Below are positions 23,999-33,258 of a stretch of DNA of 64,000 bases, piece after piece. The notes under the pieces were generated by a model. The model was not told the DNA's origin. It ran no database searches and saw nothing but the letters and a program-made list of their open reading frames with translations. Source of the stretch: Chitinophaga sp. GbtcB8 (lineage in GTDB: Bacteria; Bacteroidota; Bacteroidia; Chitinophagales; Chitinophagaceae); contig NZ_JAGXJN010000007.1 in the NCBI RefSeq assembly GCF_019091455.1, forward strand, positions 159,447-223,446. Direction: 5' to 3'. A program made the position numbers and the translations under genes. Numbering within the stretch: the stretch's first letter is position 1; each line of letters starts with the position of its first letter.

Positions 23999-24802
23999 CT
24001 AGATGTTACGATACTGCCGCGGCAATAAACCGGTTAATGATTTAAAGGTACGGGTAAAATGGCTTTGATCCGCAAACTGGCAGGTATAAGCAATTTCTGT
24101 CAGGGAATTTTCTCCGGCGCGGATCATGGGCATTGACTTTGCAACGCGCAGCTTCCGCATATACGCCCCAAAGGTGCAGCCAAAGTATTGAGAAAAATGT
24201 TTTGAAATGGTGATAGGGTGTACACCTGTGGCTTCAGCAAGGTCTGTTAAGGTCAGCGGCTCATCCCAGCAATCCTGCATCAGCTCCCGGATAATGCTTA
24301 CCCATTTAGGGGCAGCGCTTTTTTCTGTTACTCCCTCCTGCAATAATTCCAGCAACAGCATTACCATTGTTGGGGCGGCCACGGTATCATCTGCAAGCAG
24401 CTCTTTATAGATCCTCAGCATAGTGAAGGGTGCATGCTGCCGGCTGATAGCCTTATGCAGTAAGGCTTCTGTAAGCTGGTATTGTTTTATAAAAGTGCCG
24501 GCTATTTCAAGGTTCAGATTTTTGGAGGGATGCTGGGTGTGGGTATTGCGGTGTTTTTCCCCTGCATGATAGTATACGATATTCCCCATTGTGTACTCCT
24601 CTTCCCTGCCCTGCCGCTGCTCACGGTTACCGCCTTTTAATAAGAAACTGATGTGGGCATGTTCGTGGGAATGCCAGCCTTCAAACACTTTGGTATGGTA
24701 AGTGATCTCGCTCACTACCAGGCCGCTGCTTTGCAAGCTGCGGTTGTTATGTCCCAGGTAATGTCCGTACCCCAATGTTAATGTGGATGTTCCCATCTTC
24801 AT
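23999..24802 (-). CDS. AraC-family transcriptional regulator
   Basis: The start at ATG 24802 gives 267 residues (MKMGTSTLTLGYGHYLG). Longer readings up to 24964 add a basic, atypical stretch. A cupin sensing domain is present (WHSHEHAHISFLLKGG, a metal- or ligand-type HxHxH set). The C-terminal double HTH reads LTLTDLAEATGVHPITISKHF and SLTEIAYTCQFADQSHFTRT, ending FKSLTGLLPRQYR. A near-consensus -7 sequence lies just upstream. The target is unknown. Confidence 0.9.
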   Translation of the reverse strand: MKMGTSTLTLGYGHYLGHNNRSLQSSGLVVSEITYHTKVFEGWHSHEHAHISFLLKGGNREQRQGREEEYTMGNIVYYHAGEKHRNTHTQHPSKNLNLEIAGTFIKQYQLTEALLHKAISRQHAPFTMLRIYKELLADDTVAAPTMVMLLLELLQEGVTEKSAAPKWVSIIRELMQDCWDEPLTLTDLAEATGVHPITISKHFSQYFGCTFGAYMRKLRVAKSMPMIRAGENSLTEIAYTCQFADQSHFTRTFKSLTGLLPRQYRNI

Positions 24803-24958
24803 TTGCAACACCAAAGTAATATATTTTTTGCATTTACAATGCCACACGATCATGGTATATCTTATTGCAGCGGCATAAGCGGCCGGGCTTTTCATGGTTT
24901 TATAATTCCTAATAATCCTTTGAACTGGCAGGTTATAATAACGGTACGACAACAAAAA

Positions 24959-24986
24959 AACCACGTACAGTTTCCCGTACGTGGTT
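24959..24986 (-). terminator. Intrinsic terminator of the BlaI-BlaR1-barrel operon
   Basis: AACCACGTAC (24959-24968) pairs perfectly with GTACGTGGTT (24977-24986) around an eight-base loop. Seven A residues on the left give a U tract on the minus strand. It lies nine bases after the stop of the outer-membrane protein gene. Confidence 0.8.
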
Positions 24987-24994
24987 CATCTATT

Positions 24995-27427
24995 CTACCT
25001 GATGCGTTGCTGCTCCGCATCCGCGCCGCCAACCAAGCGGTCACGCTTTTCATATGTCTTACCAAAGTTGTAAGAGAACGTTATTTGTGCTACCCGGCTA
25101 TCACCTTTATTGCGGTAATGGCCGCTGGCATTGGTTAAGTTATTGATGTCGCCATAATTAAGGCGGGTGTAGAACAGGTCGTTGATGGAAAATTTTAACG
25201 AGCCTTTCTTTTGCAGGATCTTCTTTTCCACGGCAGCGCCCATTGCCCAGAAATCGCCCAGCACAAATTGCAGGTTGGTGAACTTGCCGCGGTACAATCC
25301 CGTTAGCTCTGCATTCCAGGTGGGGGCTATCTTAAACTGTGCGGTGGCATTGGTAATGTAGTTCATACCATCTACATTCAGCACATTGTTATACAGGTTG
25401 CCCTTAAAGTGGCAGTATATCCCTACGCCAAACCAGTGCAGCGTTAACCATTTAAAAGGCTGCAGGTCGGCATTTACAGACAGGGATACATAATTACTGG
25501 CGCCCACATTAGCCGGACGGCTAAAAAAGCGGTCGCCGTGGGCTTCTATGGTTTCTCCGATTTCGCCTGCATAGTGTTCATAGTTAACTTTAGTAGTGAT
25601 CATATTCCGGTACACCCAGGAAAGGTCCAGCGAGTGGCTTATAACCGGCTGCAGGAAAGGATTGCCCACGTAGTACATAAATTTATCCAGGGGTGATATA
25701 AACGGGTTCAGATCATTGAACCCCGGGCGCTCAATACGTTTGCTATACGAAAGTATGAACTGTTGCGTGGAGGCGGAATCTGTTTTGTATGCCAGGTAAA
25801 AGGTGGGGAACAGGTTGGTGTAGTTCCGTTTAAAAGCGGAATCTGTTTTTACGGCATTGCCCAGCTGCCGCCCCTGCATAATGGTATTTTCCAGGCGCAG
25901 GCCGGCCTGCAGCGAGAGTTTTGCCCACTCTTTTGAAAAGTTGCCATAGGCGGCATTGATATGTTCCTTATACAGGAAATGATTGGTTTTATCGTAATCC
26001 GGTGTGGTGATACCTTCAATGGTAACCTCGTAATCGGCCTTGTTATCCGTAGAGATATAACTTGTTTTTAGCCCGCCTTCTATTTTGGCGCTCTTTGACA
26101 GCGGGTGCGTATAGTCTGCTTTGGCGCTGTAAATGTTGATGCCGGAGGGTATGAGGCCCTGCAGCTCATCCCGGCCTTTCAGCGTACTGTCTGCATAATA
26201 GCTGGTATTTCTAAACAGCTGGTTTGTTTCAGATTCATTACGGATGTAATCCAGGTCAATGCCCAGGGTACGGCCGGTACTGTCATACTGATGCCGGTAA
26301 TTCAGGTTTACCCCCCCACGTTTAAACATACGCTCGTCCCGGTTGCCGGCTGTTACAAATGAATCCAGCTGGTGCGCAGGATTGTACAGGAGGCTGTTAT
26401 TGCCTACCAGGCCGGTTGCCTTGTGAGTATTGCCATTCAGCACAATGCCGATGGTGGTATTCTTATCCTTATAATAATCCACGCCCATTTTCAGAGAAGG
26501 CGAGCGGTTGTTGCGGTTGATGGCGGAGAACTGGGAAAAATCCGACTGCAGGCTGCCATCTTCATTAAAATAGCTGCGGGTAATAAGCAGATCACTAAAA
26601 TTACGGTGATAGCTATACCCTGCGCTTACAAAATAGTTAAAGGCATTATTGCGGAAATTCAGGTTCAGGTTATTGAAGCTTTTGGGGTATACCCCTTGTG
26701 CATATGACGTAGATACGTTGCCGTTAAAACCTTTCTGTTTCAGCTTTTTGGTGCGGATGTTAATGATGCCTGCATTACCGGCAGCATCGTAGCGGGCGGG
26801 CGGCACGGGCATCAGCTCTATAGCTTCCAGCGAACCGGAAGGCAGGGAGCGCAGGTAGGCGGCCAGATCGCTGCCGGAGAGATAGGTTGGTTTATCGTCA
26901 ATGTAAATAGTTACCCCGGATTTACCCAGCAGACTGATATTGCCATCCTGGTCCACCAATACGCCGGGCGATTTTTCCAGCACATCCAATGCGCTGGTGC
27001 CGGCATTGGAGATCAGTGCATCTACATTTACAATGGTACGGTCAATGCGGGTTTCCACAAATGGTTTGCGGGCCGTTACATTCACATCTTTTAACTGCGT
27101 GGCGGTAGCTGGTTGCAAAATAATGTCCGGCAATACCTGGGTTGTATTTAGCTGCATGGTATCACTGTTATAGCTGGCATACCCTATATAGGTAACGGTT
27201 ATACGATAAACGGCAGGTTTCAGCCGGGTGAACTGGAATTGCCCCTGTACATTAGCGATAGCGGCTTTTACCAGCGTTGAATCTTTCATCAGACTAACTG
27301 TGGCGCCTGCAACTGCCTGCCCGGTTTTATCTTTTAGGCGGCCGCTTAATACCATGTTTTGCTGCGCGTACAGGCAATAGGATAACAGTACCATGCTGAT
27401 GGCCAGCAGGCAGGGAATCAATTTCAT
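24995..27427 (-). CDS. Outer-membrane beta-barrel protein, TonB-dependent-receptor-like, with CarboxypepD_reg-like domain
   Basis: The start at ATG 27427 gives 810 residues with a signal peptide (MKLIPCLLAISMVLLSY, cleavage near AQQ). Residues ~25-105 form a carboxypeptidase-regulatory-like beta-sandwich (LSGRLKDKTGQAVAGATVS). A plug-like region follows (LDVLEKSPGVLVDQDGNISL, then AAGNAGIINIRTKK). The remainder is a large beta-barrel of the OMP_b-brl_3 type, ending in the aromatic strand AQITFSYNFG. It differs from SusC in lacking a SusD partner. It is the last gene of the BlaI-BlaR1 operon, 90 bases after the protease gene. Confidence 0.88.
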   Translation of the reverse strand: MKLIPCLLAISMVLLSYCLYAQQNMVLSGRLKDKTGQAVAGATVSLMKDSTLVKAAIANVQGQFQFTRLKPAVYRITVTYIGYASYNSDTMQLNTTQVLPDIILQPATATQLKDVNVTARKPFVETRIDRTIVNVDALISNAGTSALDVLEKSPGVLVDQDGNISLLGKSGVTIYIDDKPTYLSGSDLAAYLRSLPSGSLEAIELMPVPPARYDAAGNAGIINIRTKKLKQKGFNGNVSTSYAQGVYPKSFNNLNLNFRNNAFNYFVSAGYSYHRNFSDLLITRSYFNEDGSLQSDFSQFSAINRNNRSPSLKMGVDYYKDKNTTIGIVLNGNTHKATGLVGNNSLLYNPAHQLDSFVTAGNRDERMFKRGGVNLNYRHQYDSTGRTLGIDLDYIRNESETNQLFRNTSYYADSTLKGRDELQGLIPSGINIYSAKADYTHPLSKSAKIEGGLKTSYISTDNKADYEVTIEGITTPDYDKTNHFLYKEHINAAYGNFSKEWAKLSLQAGLRLENTIMQGRQLGNAVKTDSAFKRNYTNLFPTFYLAYKTDSASTQQFILSYSKRIERPGFNDLNPFISPLDKFMYYVGNPFLQPVISHSLDLSWVYRNMITTKVNYEHYAGEIGETIEAHGDRFFSRPANVGASNYVSLSVNADLQPFKWLTLHWFGVGIYCHFKGNLYNNVLNVDGMNYITNATAQFKIAPTWNAELTGLYRGKFTNLQFVLGDFWAMGAAVEKKILQKKGSLKFSINDLFYTRLNYGDINNLTNASGHYRNKGDSRVAQITFSYNFGKTYEKRDRLVGGADAEQQRIR

Positions 27428-27516
27428 AAAGGACGGATTTAGATTTAGATGCGGGCAAAACAATCCTGTTCACCCGTAGATGAATGAAATGGGTAAGCAG
27501 TAAGTAAGAAAGTGGT

Positions 27517-29580
27517 TTAGTTACCTATATGCACATGGGAGCTGGTACTGCCTCCGGATTTGGAATAGGTGTAAGTATCTGTTGGATATTTAACGTATTT
27601 CTTTTTATAGCGCCTGAGTATTTCCGCTGACTGCGGTTTGTCATTCACCACAAACTCACCCTGGTTCAGGCGGAAGGAGATATTGTCTTTATCTTCCTGC
27701 GTCATCAGCCCGTCCTTTATCATGTCCGCTAAAATGTTCTCAGCAAGGTCGTTATCAACTTTTACCGGGGGGATGGGCGGCAAGGAAGTATGGCTTGGAG
27801 ACAGCGGTGCTGTTGGTGACAAAGGGCTATGCGCGGTAAGCGGCTCGCGGGCGTTTATCGGCTCACGTACCTGCACCCGCCTGCTTTCTGCGTCATAACG
27901 CTGTGCTTCACGGTCAAGCTCCATTTTCCTTCTCTCCAGCTCCTCTGCTTTCCGCTTCAGTTCTGCCTCCTGAATAGTGCGGTCTGTTTCTATTTTTCTG
28001 CGGATCTGCTCTGCTTTTTCCCGCTCCCGCTCCGCTTCCTGGATATTCCGGTCTATTTCCATTTTCTTACGGGCCAGATCTGCTTCTGAAGCATCTCCTT
28101 CCATTTGCCGGAAAATGGCATTCACCTCTGCATACCTGGAGGGCAGCTGATCCTGCGGTACCTGCACACCATCCACCATTAAGCCGGTCATGCGGTTCTC
28201 GAATATCGATATTTTGTAAGCCTTGCCATCTTTAGTAACGGTAATGGTGCCGGTATTGCTAGCATTGCCCCTGCGCAATACCGGTACAGTATCCTGCTGC
28301 GGGTGGTAAGGCTGGTAGCTTGATTTATAGGGCTGATAGTCCTCTTTATAAGGCTGCCCGTTACGTTTTTCTTCAAAGTGTAAGGTAGTACCGTTGGTTA
28401 CGCCGGCGGGGTCCAGGTCTTTGAATTTATCTTTGTGTTTATCTTCCGCTGCGAACTTTATTTCCGGCGGTGGCTTGCTGCCTGCTGCTGTGGTTATTTG
28501 CTCCATTGCCTGTGCTGATACAGGCAACGGCGCTTCCTGGCGTCCGGGATGGGAGAACACCATACCTAACATGCCTATAAGGCTGAAGCAAACAAGCAGG
28601 AAAGATTTTTCCGCTACATTCAGCGTGTTGTTATGCTGGCCCAGGATACGTTTTACCCGGTGCAGCAGCTGTTGTTTTTTACCGGGAAATGCCATGCCAT
28701 ACCTGGTGCCGGTGGTCAGGTACAATTCCTGGAAACCAACCAGCGCCTCTATATATCCCTTTTTGCTTTGGGTGGCGGCAATGGCCATATCATCACAGCA
28801 ATGTTCCCTTTCTTCACGGATGCGGGCAGAAAGCCACAACAACGCCGGGTTAAAGAAGAAAATGGTTTCGGCAAAATGCTGTATGAGGTTCACCAGGAAA
28901 TCGCGGCGGCGGATGTGCGCCTGCTCATGCAGCAGCACAGCCTCTACCTGGTCCGGCGGCAGCTGCGCCATTAAACCAATGGGCATCAGGATCACCGGCT
29001 TTAACATACCTATGGCTGTAGGCACTTTTACCATAGCGGATTCCAGCAGCTGTACCCGCCTTTTCATTTGCAATTTAACAGCCAGCATTTGCAGCCAGCT
29101 TGTTAAAGCAGCATTCGGTGTAGTGGTTTTATAATAACGGATACGCTGTATGGATACCAGGCCGCTGAACAGCCATAACAGCTTACCTGCAAAAATGATG
29201 AACCAGAACATGACCAGCAAGGGCGCATGCTCATTGAAATAACTGATAAAAAGTTCCGTAAACCCTGGTGCTGCCAGTGCATTCACTTCCTGTATTGCTA
29301 CTGGTGTTACATGGGTTTGCAGGGCCGTTACTGCAGCTAATGGCGCGGTTGCGGCGGAGGCAGCCTTTAGCTGCTGCAGCTCATAAAAGAAGGTGCCTGT
29401 TGCGCTGCCCACCAGCATAAAGAACAAAACGGTAAATATATTATAACGCAATGCCGGTTTGGCCTTACGGGTAAATAAGATCAGAATGCCCGCCACCACA
29501 GCCAATATAAGGCCTTGCCACAAAGAGTGTATCAGGGTCCAGCCAATAGCGCGGACCATATCATTTGATAAGGTGTGCAT
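27517..29580 (-). CDS. BlaR1/M56-family membrane metallopeptidase with coiled-coil tail
   Basis: The product has 687 residues. Membrane helices lie near 15-35, 45-65, 120-145 and 315-335. The zinc-protease motif HEQAH (H218-E219, H222) lies in the cytoplasmic loop with the M56 context LLHEQAHIRRRDFLVN. The C-terminal half is unusual: after ~490 there is a charged coiled coil with tandem RKKMEIDR/RRKIETDR/RRKMELDR units, then a Pro/Ser-rich stretch. No penicillin-binding sensor domain is present, so the signal is unlikely to be a beta-lactam. Known: M56 proteases cleave the partner BlaI repressor. BlaI is encoded 18 bases upstream. Confidence 0.9.
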   Translation of the reverse strand: MHTLSNDMVRAIGWTLIHSLWQGLILAVVAGILILFTRKAKPALRYNIFTVLFFMLVGSATGTFFYELQQLKAASAATAPLAAVTALQTHVTPVAIQEVNALAAPGFTELFISYFNEHAPLLVMFWFIIFAGKLLWLFSGLVSIQRIRYYKTTTPNAALTSWLQMLAVKLQMKRRVQLLESAMVKVPTAIGMLKPVILMPIGLMAQLPPDQVEAVLLHEQAHIRRRDFLVNLIQHFAETIFFFNPALLWLSARIREEREHCCDDMAIAATQSKKGYIEALVGFQELYLTTGTRYGMAFPGKKQQLLHRVKRILGQHNNTLNVAEKSFLLVCFSLIGMLGMVFSHPGRQEAPLPVSAQAMEQITTAAGSKPPPEIKFAAEDKHKDKFKDLDPAGVTNGTTLHFEEKRNGQPYKEDYQPYKSSYQPYHPQQDTVPVLRRGNASNTGTITVTKDGKAYKISIFENRMTGLMVDGVQVPQDQLPSRYAEVNAIFRQMEGDASEADLARKKMEIDRNIQEAEREREKAEQIRRKIETDRTIQEAELKRKAEELERRKMELDREAQRYDAESRRVQVREPINAREPLTAHSPLSPTAPLSPSHTSLPPIPPVKVDNDLAENILADMIKDGLMTQEDKDNISFRLNQGEFVVNDKPQSAEILRRYKKKYVKYPTDTYTYSKSGGSTSSHVHIGN

Positions 29581-29598
29581 AATAAAGCGGTTTACAGA

Positions 29599-30003
29599 TT
29601 ATAGCTTATCGGGATCTATTTTATTTAACAGGGCTTTTATTTCATCCAGCTCATTTTTGGATGTTTTTTTATTACCCAGTAATTGCAATAACAACGTAGT
29701 GGCGGAACCGTTAAAGGTAGTTTCCAGGAAACGGTCCAGCAGCAGGCCTTTGGTAGATTTTTCCTCCAGCACCGGGCTATACACATGTTTCATACTGCTC
29801 TCATCCCGGGCCAGCATTCCCTTGTCCGTCATGATTTGCATGATCTTTAAGGTGGAGGTATATTGCACGGCACGTTTCTCACCGTTCAGGTGATCATTCA
29901 CAAAACGTACGGTAGAAGGACCGTTCTGCCATAATACCTGCAGGATCTCCAGCTCAGAGCGCGTAGGCTCTGCAGGCGCATTATTCTTAGCATCTTCTTT
30001 CAT
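29599..30003 (-). CDS. BlaI/MecI/CopY-family transcriptional repressor
   Basis: The start at ATG 30003 gives 134 residues; the longer frame from 30090 runs through the promoter. The winged helix is typical: PTRSELEILQVLWQNGPSTV, then YTSTLKIMQIMTDKGMLARD. The dimerisation and cleavage region follows (GLLLDRFLETTFNGSATTLL, then a C-terminal helix). It should repress its own operon until the M56 protease cleaves it. A matching palindrome lies inside its promoter at 30014-30031. Confidence 0.93.
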   Translation of the reverse strand: MKEDAKNNAPAEPTRSELEILQVLWQNGPSTVRFVNDHLNGEKRAVQYTSTLKIMQIMTDKGMLARDESSMKHVYSPVLEEKSTKGLLLDRFLETTFNGSATTLLLQLLGNKKTSKNELDEIKALLNKIDPDKL

Positions 30004-30008
30004 GATGC

Positions 30009-30038
30009 TAAAGGTACGAATCAATTCGTACGAAACAA
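30009..30038 (-). promoter_or_regulatory. Promoter of the BlaI operon with palindromic operator
   Basis: On the minus strand a TTG (30038-30036), a 19-base spacer and TACCTTTA (30016-30009) give a -33/-7 pair close to the Bacteroidota consensus. The palindrome GTACGAAT-CA-ATTCGTAC (30014-30031) fills most of the spacer and touches the -7 box. A BlaI dimer bound there would block transcription. The ATG at 30003 follows directly. Confidence 0.6.
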
Positions 30039-30170
30039 GTATAAGGTTATATTTTTTTGAAAAAAGTGGATGAGCGGTTACTGTTAACAATTAGATAATA
30101 CCTTCTTTACCTTATGTTCATATGGCTTTATTACTCTTGCGGCTGCTAAAAACCTATATCAGCTAAACGT

Positions 30171-31679
30171 ATGAGAACTAAACAATTATTGCCGCTTGCC
30201 ATGTTGGTTATACTGGCCGCATGTTCCAAAGACGAACCGCATGATCCCGTGCTGAACGAAGACCCGTCAACCTTTGCTGAAATTGGCTCCCTGGATATTG
30301 GCGAAACCGGCGCTGCGGAGATCAGCGCTTATGACCCGGCTACCAAACGCCTGTTTGTGGTGCACAATGACGAGGCGGATAAAATAAATAAAATAGATGT
30401 AATAGACTTTGCTGATCCTTCCAAAATGACGGTGATCAAGTCCATTACCCCTAACAGCGGCGCAGTGAACAGCCTGTCAGTAAGCAATGGTAAGCTGGCT
30501 GCCGCTATAGAAGCCCTGGATAAACAGCAACCCGGCAAGGTAACGGTATACAACACCAGCGACTATACGGAAATTAAAACGATCCCTACCGGCGCTTTAC
30601 CGGATATGATCACCTTTAGCCCGGATGGTAAATATATTCTTACCGCCAATGAAGGTGAGCCCAGTGCAGATTATATGAATGATCCTGTAGGTTCTGTATC
30701 CCTGATCAGCGTAAACGATAATTACAGCGTGGTAAATATTGACTTCAGCGGTTTTGCCTCCCAGCAGCCGGCCCTGGCATTGAAAGGACTGCGCGTGTTT
30801 GGCCCGCATGCTTCTTTTGCACAGGATATGGAGCCGGAGTACATCACCATTTCACCGGATTCCAAAACAGCCTGGGTAACCTTGCAGGAAAATAATGCTA
30901 TTGCCAAAATTGATATAACCACTAAAACAGCTACTGATATTTTCCCGCTGGGTTTTAAAGACTACAATGTGGATGCCAATGCCGTAGACCTGTCTGACAA
31001 AGACGGTGGTGTTAGCTTTAAAAAATGGCCTGTAAAAAGTATGTACCAGCCGGATGCGATTGCCGTATTACAGAATGGCGCTGTGCCCTACCTGTTTACG
31101 GTGAACGAAGGCGATGTACGCGAGTATGACGGTTTTGAAGAAGCTAAACGTATTAAAAGCATTTCCCTGGATCCCACTGCTTTTCCCAATGCAGCTGATC
31201 TGCAGAAAGATGAGCAGCTGGGCCGTCTGAATATTACCACTACCCTGGGCGATGCTAATGGCGATGGCTTATATGAAACGCTGTATTCCTTTGGCGCCCG
31301 CTCTTTCAGCGTATGGAACGGCAATACCGGCGCTATGGTGTTTGACAGTAAAAATGAGCTGGAAGTAAAAACCAATGCAGCGGGTTATTATGATGATGGC
31401 CGCAGCGATGATAAGGGTGTAGAGCCGGAAGGCGTTGCCCTGGGACTGGTGGGTAACAAGAACATTGCGTTCATTGGTATGGAAAGAGCCGATGCGGTGG
31501 CCGTGTATGATGTAAGCAACCCTACGGCTCCGGTGTACCTGCAGCTGCTGAAATCCGGCGATGCGCCGGAAGGCGTGCTGTTTGTGGCTGCTAAGGACAG
31601 CCCTACCAAAAAGAGCCTGTTAATTGTAAGCAGCGAAGATGATGGCGTGATCAAAGTATACTCGCCTAAGACGTTATAA
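30171..31679 (+). CDS. Choice-of-anchor I family lipoprotein (beta-propeller, surface or periplasmic)
   Basis: The product has 502 residues with a lipoprotein signal (LLPLAMLVILAAC, lipobox LAAC). The body shows repeated propeller strands (MITFSPDGKYILTANEGEPS, EYITISPDSKTAWVTLQENN, VEPEGVALGLVGNKNIAFIG). These are landmarks of the choice-of-anchor I domain, also found beside alkaline-phosphatase-like and nuclease domains. No catalytic domain is attached here. It stands alone between a divergent BlaI operon and a terminator. Its role may be phosphate- or metal-related, but this is a guess. Confidence 0.82.
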   Translation: MRTKQLLPLAMLVILAACSKDEPHDPVLNEDPSTFAEIGSLDIGETGAAEISAYDPATKRLFVVHNDEADKINKIDVIDFADPSKMTVIKSITPNSGAVNSLSVSNGKLAAAIEALDKQQPGKVTVYNTSDYTEIKTIPTGALPDMITFSPDGKYILTANEGEPSADYMNDPVGSVSLISVNDNYSVVNIDFSGFASQQPALALKGLRVFGPHASFAQDMEPEYITISPDSKTAWVTLQENNAIAKIDITTKTATDIFPLGFKDYNVDANAVDLSDKDGGVSFKKWPVKSMYQPDAIAVLQNGAVPYLFTVNEGDVREYDGFEEAKRIKSISLDPTAFPNAADLQKDEQLGRLNITTTLGDANGDGLYETLYSFGARSFSVWNGNTGAMVFDSKNELEVKTNAAGYYDDGRSDDKGVEPEGVALGLVGNKNIAFIGMERADAVAVYDVSNPTAPVYLQLLKSGDAPEGVLFVAAKDSPTKKSLLIVSSEDDGVIKVYSPKTL

Positions 31680-31706
31680 TTTTTCCATCTATTGTATAAT
31701 ACGCCG

Positions 31707-31729
31707 GCCCCGTACTTTGTGTGCGGGGC
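31707..31729 (+). terminator. Intrinsic terminator of the choice-of-anchor I gene
   Basis: GCCCCG (31707-31712) pairs with CGGGGC (31724-31729), extended by A-T and G-U pairs inside, and is followed by TTTT. It lies 28 bases past the stop codon. Confidence 0.7.
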
Positions 31730-31738
31730 TTTTGCTTA

Positions 31739-32434
31739 TCAAAACATTTTCTTCCAGAAACGGCCGGTGTCTTTAACAGCCGGCGGCTCCACGATTGCCG
31801 CTTTATTCAATGCCGTATCATTCGTCATTTTCCTGATGGCATTTGCCAGTGGCGCTGCCTGCGGGAGAAGCGGGGTTGTTGGCTGCATCGGAAAAAATTC
31901 ATTTTTAACATCCAGTCCAATGGGAAATTCCGTACGGTGCACCCACTCTGCTTCTTCCAGCGCAGGCGCGGGCGGCATCTGCATTTTCTGATCTAAGCTG
32001 GCCCTTGCTTTCCCAATGAACTGCTCTTCCAGGTTATCATCGCCTAAACGTAATACGGTGCTCTTAAAAAAGTCAGTTGCTTTTGCCGGAATGTGCAATA
32101 AGAACAGCTGGGTTTTACCCTCTTTCTGATAAATATCCAGTACTTTAAAATAACTATCGGCATTGATGGTGTGCTGCTGCCACTTTTCAATGTCAGGATT
32201 GACCTTATAAAGCGGTGCGGCTTTGCTGCTTGCAAAAATGAAACGGCAGCTTTTTGTAAGCTGACCGGCAAAACCGGATACATCTACAAAAGTTTGTGAG
32301 CGGAAGATGTGTCCCACCTGGTATTTGGCGATAACATCTGCCGGCAGCTCGCTGTCGCGGTAGTACATAGTAAGGCCGGATAGGGTCCAGTTCAGGATCT
32401 CCTCTATTTGATCATTGGTATAGGCAAAGTCCAT
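31739..32434 (-). CDS. Conserved-looking protein of unknown function
   Basis: The start at ATG 32434 gives 231 residues (MDFAYTNDQIEEILNWTLSG). I do not recognise a family. The N-terminal ~140 residues are a compact alpha/beta region (YYRDSELPADVIAKYQVGH; SYFKVLDIYQKEGKTQLFLL). The C-terminal ~80 residues are Pro/Ala-rich and probably disordered (PPAPALEEAE, PTTPLLPQAAPLANA). There is no signal peptide and no membrane helix, so it is cytoplasmic. It ends ten bases from the terminator at 31707-31729. Codon use resembles the neighbours, so it is likely a real gene. Confidence 0.6.
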   Translation of the reverse strand: MDFAYTNDQIEEILNWTLSGLTMYYRDSELPADVIAKYQVGHIFRSQTFVDVSGFAGQLTKSCRFIFASSKAAPLYKVNPDIEKWQQHTINADSYFKVLDIYQKEGKTQLFLLHIPAKATDFFKSTVLRLGDDNLEEQFIGKARASLDQKMQMPPAPALEEAEWVHRTEFPIGLDVKNEFFPMQPTTPLLPQAAPLANAIRKMTNDTALNKAAIVEPPAVKDTGRFWKKMF

Positions 32435-32669
32435 TTTTGCGGTTTGTTTTAATAACCAGCGGGTTAGCAACTGGTAAGGTGATTGATGTGGTGATACCTA
32501 AGTTGCAAGATAATTAAATTAATAAAAACTGATATATATTAATTGTCGTTGTAGCTGCGAATGTGCTCTGTGATGAGATGTACATCTGCCTGGGTAAGAT
32601 CAGGATGCCTGGAAGCATATACCCCCTTTCGCATTTAAGCCGTATTTTTAACCTCTAACCCGGCGCATA

Positions 32670-33257
32670 ATGAAAGTACAACATACATGGCTCTACGCAC
32701 TCCTGCTCCTGTTCACCACCACGGCTACCGCCCAGGCAAGGATTGATTCCTTTGACATTCATATGCTGCAAAATATAGCGGATACCCGCACTGCCGGGCA
32801 AACAAAGTTCCTCCTGCTCGTATCTAACACAAACGACTATATGAATGTGGCCATACCGGCCGGGCTGCTGATAGGCGGTATAATAGATCATAACCGGGAT
32901 ATGCGGCAAAATGCATTATATATAGCTACCAGCATGGCTACTACTACCCTGCTCAACACTGCGCTGAAGCTCATTTTCAAAAGGCCCCGCCCCTTTAAGC
33001 TGCATGTGAATTTTACACCGGTGTATACGCCGGGCGGCTATTCTTTTCCTTCCGGCCATACTTCTTCTGCTTTCAGCAGCGCAACGGCGCTGGCAAGGGC
33101 TTATCCCAAATGGTATGTAATTGCGCCGGCTATGTTATGGGCCGGCACCGTAGGCTATTCCAGACTGTACCTGGGTGTGCACAACCCATCGGATGTTACG
33201 GCGGGCGCATTGCTGGGCGCGGGCACTGCCTTTGGATTGGGATTTATGCGTCCATAA
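32670..33257 (+). CDS. PAP2-family membrane phosphatase
   Basis: The product has 195 residues. The N-terminus is a signal-like helix (YALLLLFTTTATA). The three PAP2 motifs are present: KLIFKRPRP (KxxxxxxRP), FPSGHTSS (PSGH) and SRLYLGVHNPSD (SRxxxxxHxxxD). Known: such enzymes remove phosphate from lipid substrates such as undecaprenyl pyrophosphate, phosphatidic acid or lipid A. The active site would face the periplasm. It is convergent with the DUF6194 gene, one base between stops. Confidence 0.92.
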   Translation: MKVQHTWLYALLLLFTTTATAQARIDSFDIHMLQNIADTRTAGQTKFLLLVSNTNDYMNVAIPAGLLIGGIIDHNRDMRQNALYIATSMATTTLLNTALKLIFKRPRPFKLHVNFTPVYTPGGYSFPSGHTSSAFSSATALARAYPKWYVIAPAMLWAGTVGYSRLYLGVHNPSDVTAGALLGAGTAFGLGFMRP

Positions 33258-33258
33258 T

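Noticed and set aside
24803..24964. N-terminal extension of the AraC gene
   Set aside because: The extra residues are basic and Cys-rich, outside the family pattern, and a near-consensus -7 sequence lies within them.
27900..28090. Coiled-coil coding repeats considered as a DNA repeat or CRISPR-like array
   Set aside because: The repetition is at the protein level with no constant spacers; no CRISPR repeats were seen anywhere.
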